The translations under genes and the position numbers were made by a program. Shown here in pieces: positions 31,858 to 40,295 of a stretch of DNA of 64,000 nt (position 1 is the first letter of the stretch; each line of letters begins with the position of its first letter). The DNA is from Actinomycetota bacterium (GTDB taxonomy: Bacteria; Actinomycetota; Geothermincolia; Geothermincolales; RBG-13-55-18), in contig JACIXC010000004.1 of NCBI GenBank assembly GCA_014360655.1, forward strand, positions 1 to 64,000. The letters run 5' to 3'. The notes under the pieces were generated by a model. The model saw only the letters and a program-made list of their open reading frames with translations. It did no database searches and was not told where the DNA came from.

Positions 31858-33674
31858 CTCTCACACCTCCCGGGTCGCTTTTCCTTGATTATTCCCGACT
31901 TGACCCCCAGGTAAGCGGCGAGCTCTTCGTGCTTCTCGCTGCGGAGAAAACACGCGTCCTCCCCGCATACCTCGGCGTAAGCGGGTCCTTCCGGCGGCGT
32001 GCGCGTCGCGGGCTTGGAAAGGAGTATGACCCGGTGGTCGGGGGAGAGCAGGGCGGCGGCGAGGAAGGGGCCGCGCCCGTGGGGGCCATCGCCCTCCACC
32101 CTCACCAGAAGGGGGCCCTGCAGTAAAAGGTCGAGGGCGAGCGCAAGGGGCGCGGCGAAGAGGGAATGGGAAGAGACCGCTTCCGCCTGCGAGGCGAGGA
32201 CGGCTTCCGCCGCGGTCTTCCATTCGGACCCGCCGCCCAGGTGCCACTGGCGGAGCATGGCCTCCGCCGCCCGCGCCGCGCTTCCGGGCCCCGCCGCCTG
32301 GGGTTGCAGGCCCGGTGGGGAGAAAGCGGCAGCGACGTCGAGGAGCACGCCCCTTTCCCGCTCCCAGAAGGCGTCCAGTACGAAGCGCAGCAGGATTTCG
32401 GCTCTGTCGAGGTAGAGGGGATCTCCGGTGATGCCGTAGGCGCCCTGCATGGCAAGGGCCGCCTCCACCTGGTCTTCGAGGAGCCCCCGGCGGCGTGGGG
32501 AACCGTCGTGGTAATGGGCCATGCCCTCTCCGGCACGGTAGATTTCCTCCCACGCGAAGGCGAGGAAACCAAGCGCCAGCTCGCGGTATTCCTTCCTGCC
32601 CAGCACCGTCCCCGCCTCCAGTAGGGAGGAGGCGGCGAGGGACGAGGTGTCCGTGTAGGTGGTGCCGTCCACGGGAGGAGGCGACTTTCGTCTGCGCGCG
32701 TCCGCCGGCAACGTGTAATACCCCTCGTCCGCGTCCTGGCTCCCGAAGAAGCGCCGCTCCCCGTCGCTCAGTGTATGGAAGATATAGGAAGCCGTCTCCG
32801 CGGCCGTGGCGAGGAAGAGCGGTTCGCCCGCGGCACCGTAGGCCCGCAGGAGCAGGGTGAGCAGCGCGGCGTTGTCGCCGAGCATCTTCTCGTAATGGGG
32901 GAGGGACCAGTCGCGGGTGGTGGAGTAACGGAAGAAGCCTCCCTCCACGTCATCCCTGAGGTTCCCCTCGATCATGGCCCGCAGGGATTGCGTCACCAGG
33001 GCGAGGTATTCCTCCCCCCCTCCGCGGCGGTGGAGATGCAGGGCTAGCGCGAGGGCATCCGCGAAGGGGAACTTGGGTTCCAGTCCAAGTCCGCCGAACT
33101 CACGGTCCCAGGCGGCGAGCACGCTTTCTCCCACCGCATGCACCAGCGAGGCGTCCGGAGGGGGCACGTTTCCGGAGGCGGGACGGAGCCCGGAGGCGCC
33201 CCCGGCCGTGAAGCCCCGGCCTTCCGCGCCCTCAAGCTCGAGGCGGTTACGCCGGTAGAGCTCGGATATCCGGGCGAGCGCCCTGCGCATGGTCTCGGGA
33301 GGGATATAGGTCGCTCCGGCAAGGAGTGTACCCCGCGAGGAGAGAAAGGCGGTTGTAGGCCACCCTCCCTGGTTGTAGCGGCGATTGATGTCCGGGTTGC
33401 GATCGTTGTCCACCCTCACCGGCACATAGTTGCGGTTGACCAGTTCGATGACCTCCGGGTCGGAATAGGTGGTCTCGTCCATCACGTGGCACCAGTGGCA
33501 CCACACGGCGGAGATAGAGAGGAGGATCGGCTTCTCCTCCCTTGCGGCCCTGGAGAAAGCCTCTTCGCCCCAGGGCAGCCATCCTATCTCGTGGGCCCGG
33601 TTGGGTCGCGGCGAGAAACGAAAATCACCCCGCACCTCGCGCGCGTCCTCCCTTGCGGCATCGTTCTCTTTCAT
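31854..33674 (-). CDS. Thioredoxin-domain DUF255 (YyaL/spermatogenesis-associated 20-like) protein
   Basis: 606 residues from the ATG at 33674, preceded by GGGGGGAGG. The frame stays open 157 codons upstream, but that part is only a translation of the repeat cassette. An N-terminal thioredoxin-like domain (about 25-150) has the conserved EIGWLPWGEEAFSRAAREEKPILLSI, the CHWC site in VWCHWCHVMDETT, and NRRYNQGGWPTTAFL. A six-hairpin, glycosidase-like helical domain follows (about 180-500, DDVEGGFFRYSTTRDW, PHYEKMLGDNA, FFGSQDADEGYY). Usual family length is 600-700. The biochemical role of the family is not settled. Its stop overlaps the iscS-like start, so it leads the sulfur operon and may provide a thiol-redox step. 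Confidence 0.9.
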   Translation of the reverse strand: MKENDAAREDAREVRGDFRFSPRPNRAHEIGWLPWGEEAFSRAAREEKPILLSISAVWCHWCHVMDETTYSDPEVIELVNRNYVPVRVDNDRNPDINRRYNQGGWPTTAFLSSRGTLLAGATYIPPETMRRALARISELYRRNRLELEGAEGRGFTAGGASGLRPASGNVPPPDASLVHAVGESVLAAWDREFGGLGLEPKFPFADALALALHLHRRGGGEEYLALVTQSLRAMIEGNLRDDVEGGFFRYSTTRDWSLPHYEKMLGDNAALLTLLLRAYGAAGEPLFLATAAETASYIFHTLSDGERRFFGSQDADEGYYTLPADARRRKSPPPVDGTTYTDTSSLAASSLLEAGTVLGRKEYRELALGFLAFAWEEIYRAGEGMAHYHDGSPRRRGLLEDQVEAALAMQGAYGITGDPLYLDRAEILLRFVLDAFWERERGVLLDVAAAFSPPGLQPQAAGPGSAARAAEAMLRQWHLGGGSEWKTAAEAVLASQAEAVSSHSLFAAPLALALDLLLQGPLLVRVEGDGPHGRGPFLAAALLSPDHRVILLSKPATRTPPEGPAYAEVCGEDACFLRSEKHEELAAYLGVKSGIIKEKRPGRCER

Positions 33675-33712
33675 GCAACCTCCCCCCTGGCAGGCTTCCC
33701 TTGTCTTTCTTG

Positions 33713-34110
33713 CGATGGCCGGGCCGCCGGGTAACGGTCTCGCTCGCAGGCTCGCTGCGAGCGACCCGGTCGTTCCCGGCCTCCGCAAGGTGCGTTTCCG
33801 TCCTTCTTCCGACGGCCGGGCCGCCGGGTAACGGTCTCGCTCGCAGGCTCGCTGCGAGCGACCCGGTCGTTCCCGGCCTGGGTGGTTACGTATAAGGAGG
33901 CCGGGCCGGGGGCTCGTGCTCGCTCCGCGACGCGCGGCCTCGCGATGGCTACATCCCTTCCTTAGGGCAAGGCCTTTCTCAAACGGGGACATTTCGACGG
34001 GGCCATGATGGAGGCCGCTTGCGATGTCCCTCGCCCGACCCCCGGACCCGGCCTGGGTGATTTGTTCAGTAAGGGAGTTTGCGAGCGACCCGGTCGTTCC
34101 CGGCCTCCGT
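33713..34110. repeat. Compound repeat cassette, copy 2
   Basis: Same block order and orientation as 20761-21430. Hairpin units at 33729-33782 and 33835-33879 are joined by the GCAAGGTGCGTTTCC linker, then comes the TATAAGGAGGCCGGGCCGG block with CTCGCTCCGCGACGCGCGGC (to about 33948), then unique sequence, then a GAGGCCGCTTGCGATGT unit (34011-34106). Here the hairpin arms are perfect: TCGCTCGCAG, five bases, CTGCGAGCGA. In copy 1 one base of the arm differs (CTGCGACCGA). The whole 33675-34288 gap has no credible gene. Confidence 0.85.
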
Positions 34111-34288
34111 GGTGCCCTACGGCAAGTCCCGTGCCCTTCGTTCACCCCTGGCCTTCGATGCCTCCTCCCGTCATCCGGAGAAACGCGAACCCGGCACCGG
34201 TTAAAAACAAGGAGCGTTTTACCGCCCCTTGCAAGCGTCCGTTCTTACGTCTTCGCGGGATCTTGATGCCCGACTTACGCCTCGACGG

Positions 34289-34429
34289 TCAACCCTCGCC
34301 GTTCTTCTCCTCGGTCTCGGCGGGAGCATCCTTGCGCATCTGCTTCTCCATGGTAACGCAGGGATACTTTGAATCCGCGCAATGGGGGCAGCAAAGGCCA
34401 CCCTTTTCCCTGTCCTTCTTCTTGCTCAT
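34289..34429 (-). CDS. Tiny Cys-rich zinc-binding-like protein
   Basis: 46 residues from the ATG at 34429, with GGAGG five bases upstream on the minus strand: MSKKKDREKGGLCCPHCAD, then SKYPCVTMEKQ and an acidic tail. The CCPHC...C cluster is a likely single metal site. It is flanked by the repeat cassette and the Crp/Fnr gene. No family recognised; the good ribosome-binding site and Cys pattern make it more likely real than not. Confidence 0.6.
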   Translation of the reverse strand: MSKKKDREKGGLCCPHCADSKYPCVTMEKQMRKDAPAETEEKNGEG

Positions 34430-34675
34430 GGCGCCTCCAGGAGTCTTACCGTTTCCGTGTCCCGTCCAAATCACCGTCTTTTAATAACATAGCGGGCAGG
34501 CGGTTTCCGGGGAATGATCCAAATCAAAACCCCTCCTGCCTTTACCGCGGGTTTACCGCGGGAATATCCGCGCCCTCCCTTACGCCGTCCGTTATTCCCC
34601 GGAGAAGGGCAAAGGAGTGCCGCGAGGTCGCGTCCTCCGACACGGGCTTCCGCCGATCGTCAGCGCAACGGGGTG

Positions 34676-35389
34676 CTAGATGGTTTCGAAGTAGGAGAGA
34701 AGGGCCCGCTTGTCTTTGACCACCAGGAGCTTGCCCTCCGTGGTGAGTATCTCCTGCTTCTTGAGGCGGCTCATCACCCGCGACACCGTTTCCTCGGTGG
34801 AACCGACCAGGCCCGCGATGTCCCGGTTGGTGAGGGGGGTGTCGATGACCAGGCCGCACTTGTCGGTGATGCCGATCTCGTCGGCCATCTTCAGGAGTAT
34901 GCAGGCGATGCGTTTTTCCACCCTCTCGCCGGCGATGCAGCGCTCCTTGTAATACGCCTGGTCCAGCTTCATGACCACCCGCCGCGTGAGGTAGAGGGCG
35001 AAGAGGGGATCGCGGGAAGCCAGCCATTGCAGGTCGTCCCAGCTTATGCGCCATACCCGGGAGTCGTCGCGGGCCACGGCGGAGTAGGAATAGACCCCTT
35101 CCTCGTAGAGCGCTCCCTCCCCGAAAAGGTCCCCGGGGTAAAGAAAGCCCAGGATGTACAGCCTGCCGTCCCCGTGCACTATGTTGGCCTCCACCACGCC
35201 CTCCTCCACCACGTAGAGGTGGGCGGCCTCGTCCTGGTCTATGAAGATGTACTGTTCCCGGTCGTATCTTTCGGGCTGGAAGAGGTCGCGGGCCTCCTCC
35301 CGCAACCCTTCCTCCAGGTGGTTGAGGAACTCCCGCAGCGCACCCTCCTCCAAGGCGAGCCTCCCTTCCTCAGAAGCAGGTATTGCCAT
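34676..35389 (-). CDS. Crp/Fnr-family transcriptional regulator
   Basis: 237 residues. A cyclic-nucleotide-binding beta-roll (about 40-155) contains the phosphate-binding-cassette region LYPGDLFGEGALYEEG; a hinge helix follows, and then a winged HTH (about 165-230) with TNRDIAGLVGSTEETVSRVMSRLKKQEIL, the Crp-type recognition helix. There is no N-terminal Fe-S cysteine cluster, so it is not an oxygen-sensing FNR. The PBC lacks the R-S/T pair that binds cAMP (GALYEEGVYSYSA), so the ligand may differ. The ATG at 35389 has no ribosome-binding site and an extended -10 ends ten bases upstream, so the mRNA is probably leaderless. Confidence 0.9.
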   Translation of the reverse strand: MAIPASEEGRLALEEGALREFLNHLEEGLREEARDLFQPERYDREQYIFIDQDEAAHLYVVEEGVVEANIVHGDGRLYILGFLYPGDLFGEGALYEEGVYSYSAVARDDSRVWRISWDDLQWLASRDPLFALYLTRRVVMKLDQAYYKERCIAGERVEKRIACILLKMADEIGITDKCGLVIDTPLTNRDIAGLVGSTEETVSRVMSRLKKQEILTTEGKLLVVKDKRALLSYFETI

Positions 35390-35398
35390 TTCAGGATG

Positions 35399-35404
35399 AT
35401 TATA
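35399..35404 (-). promoter_or_regulatory. Extended -10 promoter of the Crp/Fnr gene
   Basis: On the minus strand TTGCTATAATC contains TGCTATAAT, a perfect extended -10. The start point predicted 6-8 bases downstream (about 35392) lies zero to five bases before the ATG. Confidence 0.65.
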
Positions 35405-35516
35405 GCAACCGAGGCGCCCACCTGGACAGGAAACGCCCGCCCGGACGCCACGAGCCGTGCCGCGTGCCCCGGGCAGACGGCGGGGGGCTCAGTCAGGCGA
35501 GATCGCCGCCTTCCTC

Positions 35517-35559
35517 CCCTGCCGTTCCGCGGCTTGCGGGAACGGGAAGAGCGGCAGGG
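35517..35559 (-). terminator. Structured terminator after the antiporter operon
   Basis: Arms CCCTGCCG (35517-35524) and CGGCAGGG (35552-35559) enclose a second inverted repeat (GTTCCGC / GCGGGAAC). On the minus strand it lies ~110 bases after the CBS gene and before the Crp/Fnr promoter. Confidence 0.5.
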
Positions 35560-35671
35560 CCCGTGAACATGTAATTACCATAATATGGATAAGAGGCCGG
35601 ATTGCCGGTGCGGACAAGGGGCATGGGGCGTATCCGCGGCAAGGGCGGCTCGTGGGGCAGGGGGGGCTCCT

Positions 35672-36097
35672 TCAGCCTCCGCTTCCTTCCCTCTCGCAGC
35701 GGATGCCGCCGACGAGGTCGATGCGGGTGACGAGGCCCACCGGCTTCCTCTCCTCGTCCACGACCACCAGGAGGCGCGTCTGGTCCGCGAACATCTTCAT
35801 GACCGCATTCTGTATGGATTCCTTCAGCCCGATGGTGGGTGGCGGGGTCTGCATGATGTCCTCCACCCTGCTGTAGGCACGCGAGGCGGGGTCGCGGCGC
35901 GCGAAGATGGAGATGACATCCGTGTCCCGCACGATCCCCACCAGCCTGCCCTCGGCGTTCAGTACGGGGAAGCCGTGGAATTTGTGGGTCTTGATGAGGT
36001 CCACCAGGACATCCAGCCCGTCGCCGGCGCGCACGCAGACCGGATGCCAGGTCATCACGTCCTCGACCTTTCCCTCCAGGTAGAGACGCAGTTCCAC
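35672..36097 (-). CDS. Tandem CBS-domain protein
   Basis: 141 residues making one Bateman module of two CBS motifs (about 10-65, VEDVMTWHPVCVRAGDGLDVLVDLIKTHKFHGFPVLNAEGRLVGIV, and 78-135, VEDIMQTPPPTIGLKESIQNAVMKMFADQTRLLVVVDEERKPVGLV). CBS pairs bind adenosine nucleotides and gate transporters or enzymes. It lies 15 bases after the antiporter gene, so it is likely a detached regulatory subunit of that antiporter. Confidence 0.9.
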   Translation of the reverse strand: MELRLYLEGKVEDVMTWHPVCVRAGDGLDVLVDLIKTHKFHGFPVLNAEGRLVGIVRDTDVISIFARRDPASRAYSRVEDIMQTPPPTIGLKESIQNAVMKMFADQTRLLVVVDEERKPVGLVTRIDLVGGIRCEREGSGG

Positions 36098-36112
36098 TTC
36101 CCTTACACCTCC

Positions 36113-37339
36113 TCAGACCCTGGCTTCCCCCGCCTTTATTATCGCATGCCGGGTGCAGGGTGGGCCCACCAGCTGGAAAAAGAGGGTGGTGGCGGCGATG
36201 ACGCTTATGGCCATCATTCCCAGCTCCACCCCGGCTTCCCCGAACCTCCCACCCCCGAACTCGAGCATGGTCTGGATGGAGAGGCCGATGGCCACCCCCG
36301 CCTGGGAAAAGAGGCACAACCCCAGGTATTTGCGCACGCTTTCCGGTGCCCTGGATATCATCCCGCCCAGGGAGGCCCCGCCCTGCTTCCCCAACGAGCG
36401 GAACACGATGTAGAGCAGGCCTATCCATCCCAGGCTGAGCAGTTTACCCGCCTGCAGCTGTGATCCCACCACCACGAAGAAGATGACGAAGAGGGGGGGA
36501 GTGCTCCCGCGCATGATCTCGAAGAGGTCTTCCCGCCGCCACCTGGTGAGGTTTACCACGGTCATCCCCATGGCCATGTTGGCCAGGATGAGGGAGAAGT
36601 GCAGGGCGTTGGCCAGACCGGTGGTGAGGGCTATGGCCCCCCAGGTTAGAACCAGGAGCCCCCTACGTGCGGTGTAGCCGCGGATGAGGAGGAGAAAGAG
36701 CAACCCGACCGCCGCTCCCAGCATCAGGGAGCCGAGTATTTCCAGCAGGGGGCGGAGCACGGCCTCTGCCACGCGCACCTCGCCTCCGGCGAGGAGGGTC
36801 TTGGCCAGGAAGATGGCGAAGGCGTAGATGATGATGGCGATCCCGTCGTCGATCCCCACCACGGCGAATGCGGTGGTGGTGAGCGGACCCGATGCCTGGT
36901 ACTCGCGCAGCACGTCCACGGTGGCCGCGGGGGCGGTGGCCGAGGCCAAGGCGCCGAAGACCAGGGCGACGTAGAGCTTGCGCGTATAGAGATAGACGGC
37001 TATGGTCACCAGGATGGTGGCGGCCGCGGACTCGAGTATGGAGATCCAGAGGATGGACTTCCCCAGGTGGCGGAGCTTGCGGAAGGCCAGCTCGCCGCCG
37101 ATGTCGAATCCGATGCATGCCAGCGCCAGGTAGGTGAAGAAGACCAGGCCGCCGAAGTTATCGTCGTTGAAGATGGAAAGTAGCGACTTGCCCATGATTA
37201 TCCCCACGATGATGTAGCCCACCACCATGGGTACCTTGAGGCGACGGCAGAGGAGACCCGCGCCCCAGCCCAGAAGAAGGGCCAGGCCCACCATCATCAT
37301 GACGACGTGCGGGTTGGCGGGAAGGATCTCCTTGAGCAT
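36113..37339 (-). CDS. CPA2-family cation:proton antiporter
   Basis: 408 residues with about 12 membrane spans. Family landmarks: KVPMVVGYIIVGIIMG in span 2, FFTYLALACIGFDIGGELAFRKLR, FGALASATAPAATVDVLREY, and the ion-site pair in VVGIDDGIAIIIYAF (two adjacent Asp). It exchanges Na+ or K+ for H+ across the membrane; the ion cannot be fixed from sequence. There is no fused TrkA-N domain, and regulation is probably through the separate CBS protein downstream. The MarR gene starts the operon four bases upstream. Confidence 0.92.
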   Translation of the reverse strand: MLKEILPANPHVVMMMVGLALLLGWGAGLLCRRLKVPMVVGYIIVGIIMGKSLLSIFNDDNFGGLVFFTYLALACIGFDIGGELAFRKLRHLGKSILWISILESAAATILVTIAVYLYTRKLYVALVFGALASATAPAATVDVLREYQASGPLTTTAFAVVGIDDGIAIIIYAFAIFLAKTLLAGGEVRVAEAVLRPLLEILGSLMLGAAVGLLFLLLIRGYTARRGLLVLTWGAIALTTGLANALHFSLILANMAMGMTVVNLTRWRREDLFEIMRGSTPPLFVIFFVVVGSQLQAGKLLSLGWIGLLYIVFRSLGKQGGASLGGMISRAPESVRKYLGLCLFSQAGVAIGLSIQTMLEFGGGRFGEAGVELGMMAISVIAATTLFFQLVGPPCTRHAIIKAGEARV

Positions 37340-37343
37340 CCCT

Positions 37344-37799
37344 TCAGCCCCCCTCCTCTTTCATGTACAGGTATGCCCGGTTGAATTCCGCGAGCGAGGA
37401 GGCGAGACGATCCCTCGCCGGGTCGTCCATCCTGCGCAGGATAGACTGCAGCAGGCGCCTTCTGCGCGTGTTGACCCTGCGCACGAGGTCGGCCCCCTCT
37501 TCCGTGAGGGCTACTTCCACCCGGCGCCGGTCCGAGGTCAGCGGTTCGCGGCGCAGCAGCCCCTTCGCTTCCAACCGTTCCAGGAGAAAGGTAACCGCGG
37601 GCGGGGATACGCTGAGCATGCGGGCTATCTCCGCCGGCTTGCCGGTCAGGTTGGCGACCATGTCAAGGATGCGGAACTGCGGCACGGTTATCTGCTCGCC
37701 GCCTTCCCGCAACAGCGCCTCCGCTAGGATGTTCACCATGATGCGGGCGGCGTTGAGGATGCGGTCCTCGAGCACGTCCGCCGCGGCCTTTCCCCTCAT
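37344..37799 (-). CDS. MarR-family regulator
   Basis: 151 residues: winged HTH with GKPAEIARMLSVSPPAVTFLLERLEAKGLLRREPLTSDRRRVEVALTEEG (about 53-103) between dimerisation helices. It leads the antiporter-CBS operon, with a four-base gap to the antiporter gene, and a palindrome overlaps the -10 of the putative promoter. Autorepression released by a small ligand is the usual MarR mode and is inferred here. Confidence 0.92.
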   Translation of the reverse strand: MRGKAAADVLEDRILNAARIMVNILAEALLREGGEQITVPQFRILDMVANLTGKPAEIARMLSVSPPAVTFLLERLEAKGLLRREPLTSDRRRVEVALTEEGADLVRRVNTRRRRLLQSILRRMDDPARDRLASSLAEFNRAYLYMKEEGG

Positions 37800-37954
37800 C
37801 TGCCAGGCCTCCTTTCCCGCAGGAAGGTCGCGCCGTTTCCCGCACCCCTCGGGCGTTCGGTAAGGCAGCGTTTCCGGGCAGCGCGCCCACGTGGAGGCGG
37901 GAAACGGTTCCCGATATACCGCAACAGCCCCCGAAAGGTTATTAAGATAATTAA

Positions 37955-37983
37955 ATATTAATATACTTTACTGAATTTGACAA
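37955..37983 (-). promoter_or_regulatory. marR-antiporter promoter with palindromic operator
   Basis: Reading the minus strand: TTGTCA (37983-37978), a 17-base spacer, TAATAT (37960-37955). The perfect 10-bp palindrome ATATTAATAT (37955-37964) covers the -10. The whole 37935-37980 stretch is strikingly AT-rich in a GC-rich genome. The leader would be ~150 bases. Confidence 0.6.
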
Positions 37984-38195
37984 CCCGGGGCGGGTTGCCG
38001 CCTTCGATTATTGCGCGCAGCGTTCGGGGTGGGGTCCCGTTGGAAGAATATGAGATGCCGGATCGGGCATATCGGGCATATACTGCATATGGCGTTCGGA
38101 GTCCGGGTTCCGCGGCTCGTCGTCGAGGGGCGCGCGAAAGGAACTACGTTTTCACCGCGGAACGATCACCTCGGAGGGGGGATCTTGAGCCCCGC

Positions 38196-38223
38196 TTGAA
38201 ACACCTCTTTCTTCATGTATAAT
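38196..38223 (+). promoter_or_regulatory. Promoter of the acyl-CoA synthetase gene
   Basis: TTGAAA (38196-38201), 16 bases, perfect TATAAT (38218-38223). The leader is ~185 bases before the GTG at 38413 and ends with AAGGAGG. The rest of 37800-38412 contains no gene. Confidence 0.65.
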
Positions 38224-38412
38224 CATGACCTACATGTGACGCTTTCGGTGCACCGGCCCCGCGCAGACCGGTACGCCTTTCCCCTTCCTGTATTATGTAG
38301 AGCGGAGCGCGTGATCGGTTGTCGGTAACCGTAAAGACGGCAAACGTGCGATGCGTGTGCAGGCGGATCGCGCCCGGTGTGCAAGGCTTGCGAGCGCGTG
38401 TAAGGAGGAAGC

Positions 38413-39996
38413 GTGGACGGTTTCCCCAGGGATTTCGACAGGCTCTTCAACCCGTGTTCCGTGGCCGTGGTGGGGGCCTCCAACCTGCCCGGCAAGTGGG
38501 GCTTCAACATGCCCCTGAACATAATCGGGGGCGGGTACCGCGGCGAGCTCTTCATGGTCAATCCCCGCGAGAAACGCGTCCTCGGCTTTCCGGCCTATCC
38601 CTCTCTGCGGGACATACCTTGCGAGATCGACCTGGTGGTGATCGCCATCCCCGCGCGCAAGGTTGCCGCCGTCCTGGAGGACGCGGCGGAGAAAGGGGTC
38701 AGGAACGCGGTCATCGTCTCCTCCAACTTCAGCGAGGCGGGGGAGGAAGGCGCGAGGCTGGAACGCCGCGTGGCGGAGATAGCCGACGGGGCGGGCATCA
38801 CCATAGTAGGCCCCAACACCATGGGCATCTACAGCAGGACCAGCTCCCTGTGCTGCCTGGGGGCGCCGGTCTTCCCCCTGCCGGGGGGAGTGGGCTTCGT
38901 TTCGCAGAGCGGGAACCTGGGTGTGCAGCTCATGACCTGGGGTTACCGCAAGGGAGTCGGCTTCAGCCGCTTCATCGGCAGCGGCAACGCCGCCAACACG
39001 GACATCAGCGACTGGCTGGAGTTCCTGGGCGAGGACCCGGAGACGGAGACCATCATCCTCTACATCGAGGGAGTCAAGGACGGCAGGAAACTTCTGGAAG
39101 TGGCACGGCGCATCACCCCGCGCAAGCCGGTCATCGCCCTCAAGGCGGGGAAGGGGCGCCAGGGGGAGCAGGCGGTCGTCTCCCATTCCGGGTCCCTGGC
39201 CGGCCCCTACGAGCTCTTTCGGGGGGCCATGGAGCAGTCGGGGATAATCGAGGCGGAGAGCACCGAGGAGCTGGTGGACCTGGCCGCCGCCTTCTCCTCC
39301 CTGCCCGTGCCCCGCGGGAACCGGGTGGGGGTGATGACCCTGGGGGGCGGCTGGGGGGTGGCCGCCGCGGACGCCTGCGACCGCGAGGGGCTGCAGATGG
39401 CCATCCTGCCGGAAGCCGTCATCCGGGAACTGGACGATCACCTCCCGGCGTTCTGGAGCCGGCGCAACCCGGTGGACATCGTGGGCAACGTGCGGCGCGC
39501 CAACCACTTCCGTGTCCTCGACGCCCTCGCCCGCTGCGAGGAGGTGGACGTGGTCATCAACATGGGCACCCTCATGGGGCGGGACTTCTGGCTGGAGAAC
39601 ATGTTCAAGACCGCCGTGCGCCCCTTCCTGAGCATGCTCCTGCGGCGCCCCCGCCTCCTGCCGCACTTCCAGCTGTCGGTGTGGAGGGGATTCCGGGAAT
39701 CCCTCAGGAAACGGGGGGGACAGAGCAGGGAGGGGAGCGGGGGCATAGACCCCGCCGAGACCCTGCAGTGGTCGGACATGGCCGTGGTGCGCCGCATCAA
39801 GCGCCTCATGGAGGAGGAAGGGAAACCCGTCATCGCCGTGGCGGTCAACGAGGGGGAGAGGTCCGCCTCCTTCCGCATGCGCAGCGCCGGCGTCTTCACC
39901 GCCTCCACCCCGGAGCGCGCGGTGCGCGTGGCGGGCAAGCTGGCCTGGTACGCGCGCTGGAAGGCGAGGTCGCACGGGGGCGGGAAGGCTCCCTGA
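38413..39996 (+). CDS. NDP-forming acyl-CoA synthetase, alpha-subunit-type protein
   Basis: 527 residues from a GTG with AAGGAGG upstream. Domains in order: CoA-binding Rossmann domain (about 10-135, RLFNPCSVAVVGASNLPGKWG), a succinyl-CoA-ligase-like domain (about 140-300) with the phosphohistidine His258 in VVSHSGSLAG, and a second flavodoxin-like ligase domain (about 300-500). The ATP-grasp beta part is absent, so it must pair with a subunit outside the window or have changed function. Enzymes of this family make ATP (ADP-forming) from acyl-CoA in fermenting archaea and bacteria. It has its own promoter and no operon partners. Confidence 0.88.
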   Translation: MDGFPRDFDRLFNPCSVAVVGASNLPGKWGFNMPLNIIGGGYRGELFMVNPREKRVLGFPAYPSLRDIPCEIDLVVIAIPARKVAAVLEDAAEKGVRNAVIVSSNFSEAGEEGARLERRVAEIADGAGITIVGPNTMGIYSRTSSLCCLGAPVFPLPGGVGFVSQSGNLGVQLMTWGYRKGVGFSRFIGSGNAANTDISDWLEFLGEDPETETIILYIEGVKDGRKLLEVARRITPRKPVIALKAGKGRQGEQAVVSHSGSLAGPYELFRGAMEQSGIIEAESTEELVDLAAAFSSLPVPRGNRVGVMTLGGGWGVAAADACDREGLQMAILPEAVIRELDDHLPAFWSRRNPVDIVGNVRRANHFRVLDALARCEEVDVVINMGTLMGRDFWLENMFKTAVRPFLSMLLRRPRLLPHFQLSVWRGFRESLRKRGGQSREGSGGIDPAETLQWSDMAVVRRIKRLMEEEGKPVIAVAVNEGERSASFRMRSAGVFTASTPERAVRVAGKLAWYARWKARSHGGGKAP

Positions 39997-40189
39997 CGTA
40001 ACGGGGCAAGCGGCGTGGGCAATGCGCGCGGTTCCTCGCGTGCGCCGCGTGAAACCAGGAGACGGCCCGCGGGCGGTTTCCCGCAGTCTGGATCCGACCG
40101 CCGCTTCCCGTCGTCCCGGGTAGCGGCCTCGCGGGGCGGTCTCGGCGGGCAGCCCCCGGTAGCCCCCGGTAGCCAAGCCGGCCGGCCCG

Positions 40190-40218
40190 TTGACACCCGA
40201 AGGCGCGGGGTTTAATCT
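40190..40218 (+). promoter_or_regulatory. Candidate promoter of the P-type ATPase
   Basis: Perfect TTGACA (40190-40195), 17 bases, TAATCT (40213-40218). The predicted start is near 40225, ~70 bases before the ATG. Upstream, CCCCCGGTAG is duplicated (40152-40171). No gene is seen in 39997-40295. Confidence 0.5.
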
Positions 40219-40295
40219 CAATTTTCATAGCTGGACGAAATGACTGGATGACTTTGCGGGGCGTCGTTGCGGGTTAAAACGATGCGAGGAACGGC

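Noticed and set aside
33675-34145. N-terminal extension of the thioredoxin/DUF255 protein
   Set aside because: The frame is open, but the extension only translates the hairpin repeat cassette (recurring TTGSLA/RARPLPG strings). The ATG at 33674 has a strong ribosome-binding site and starts the conserved protein.
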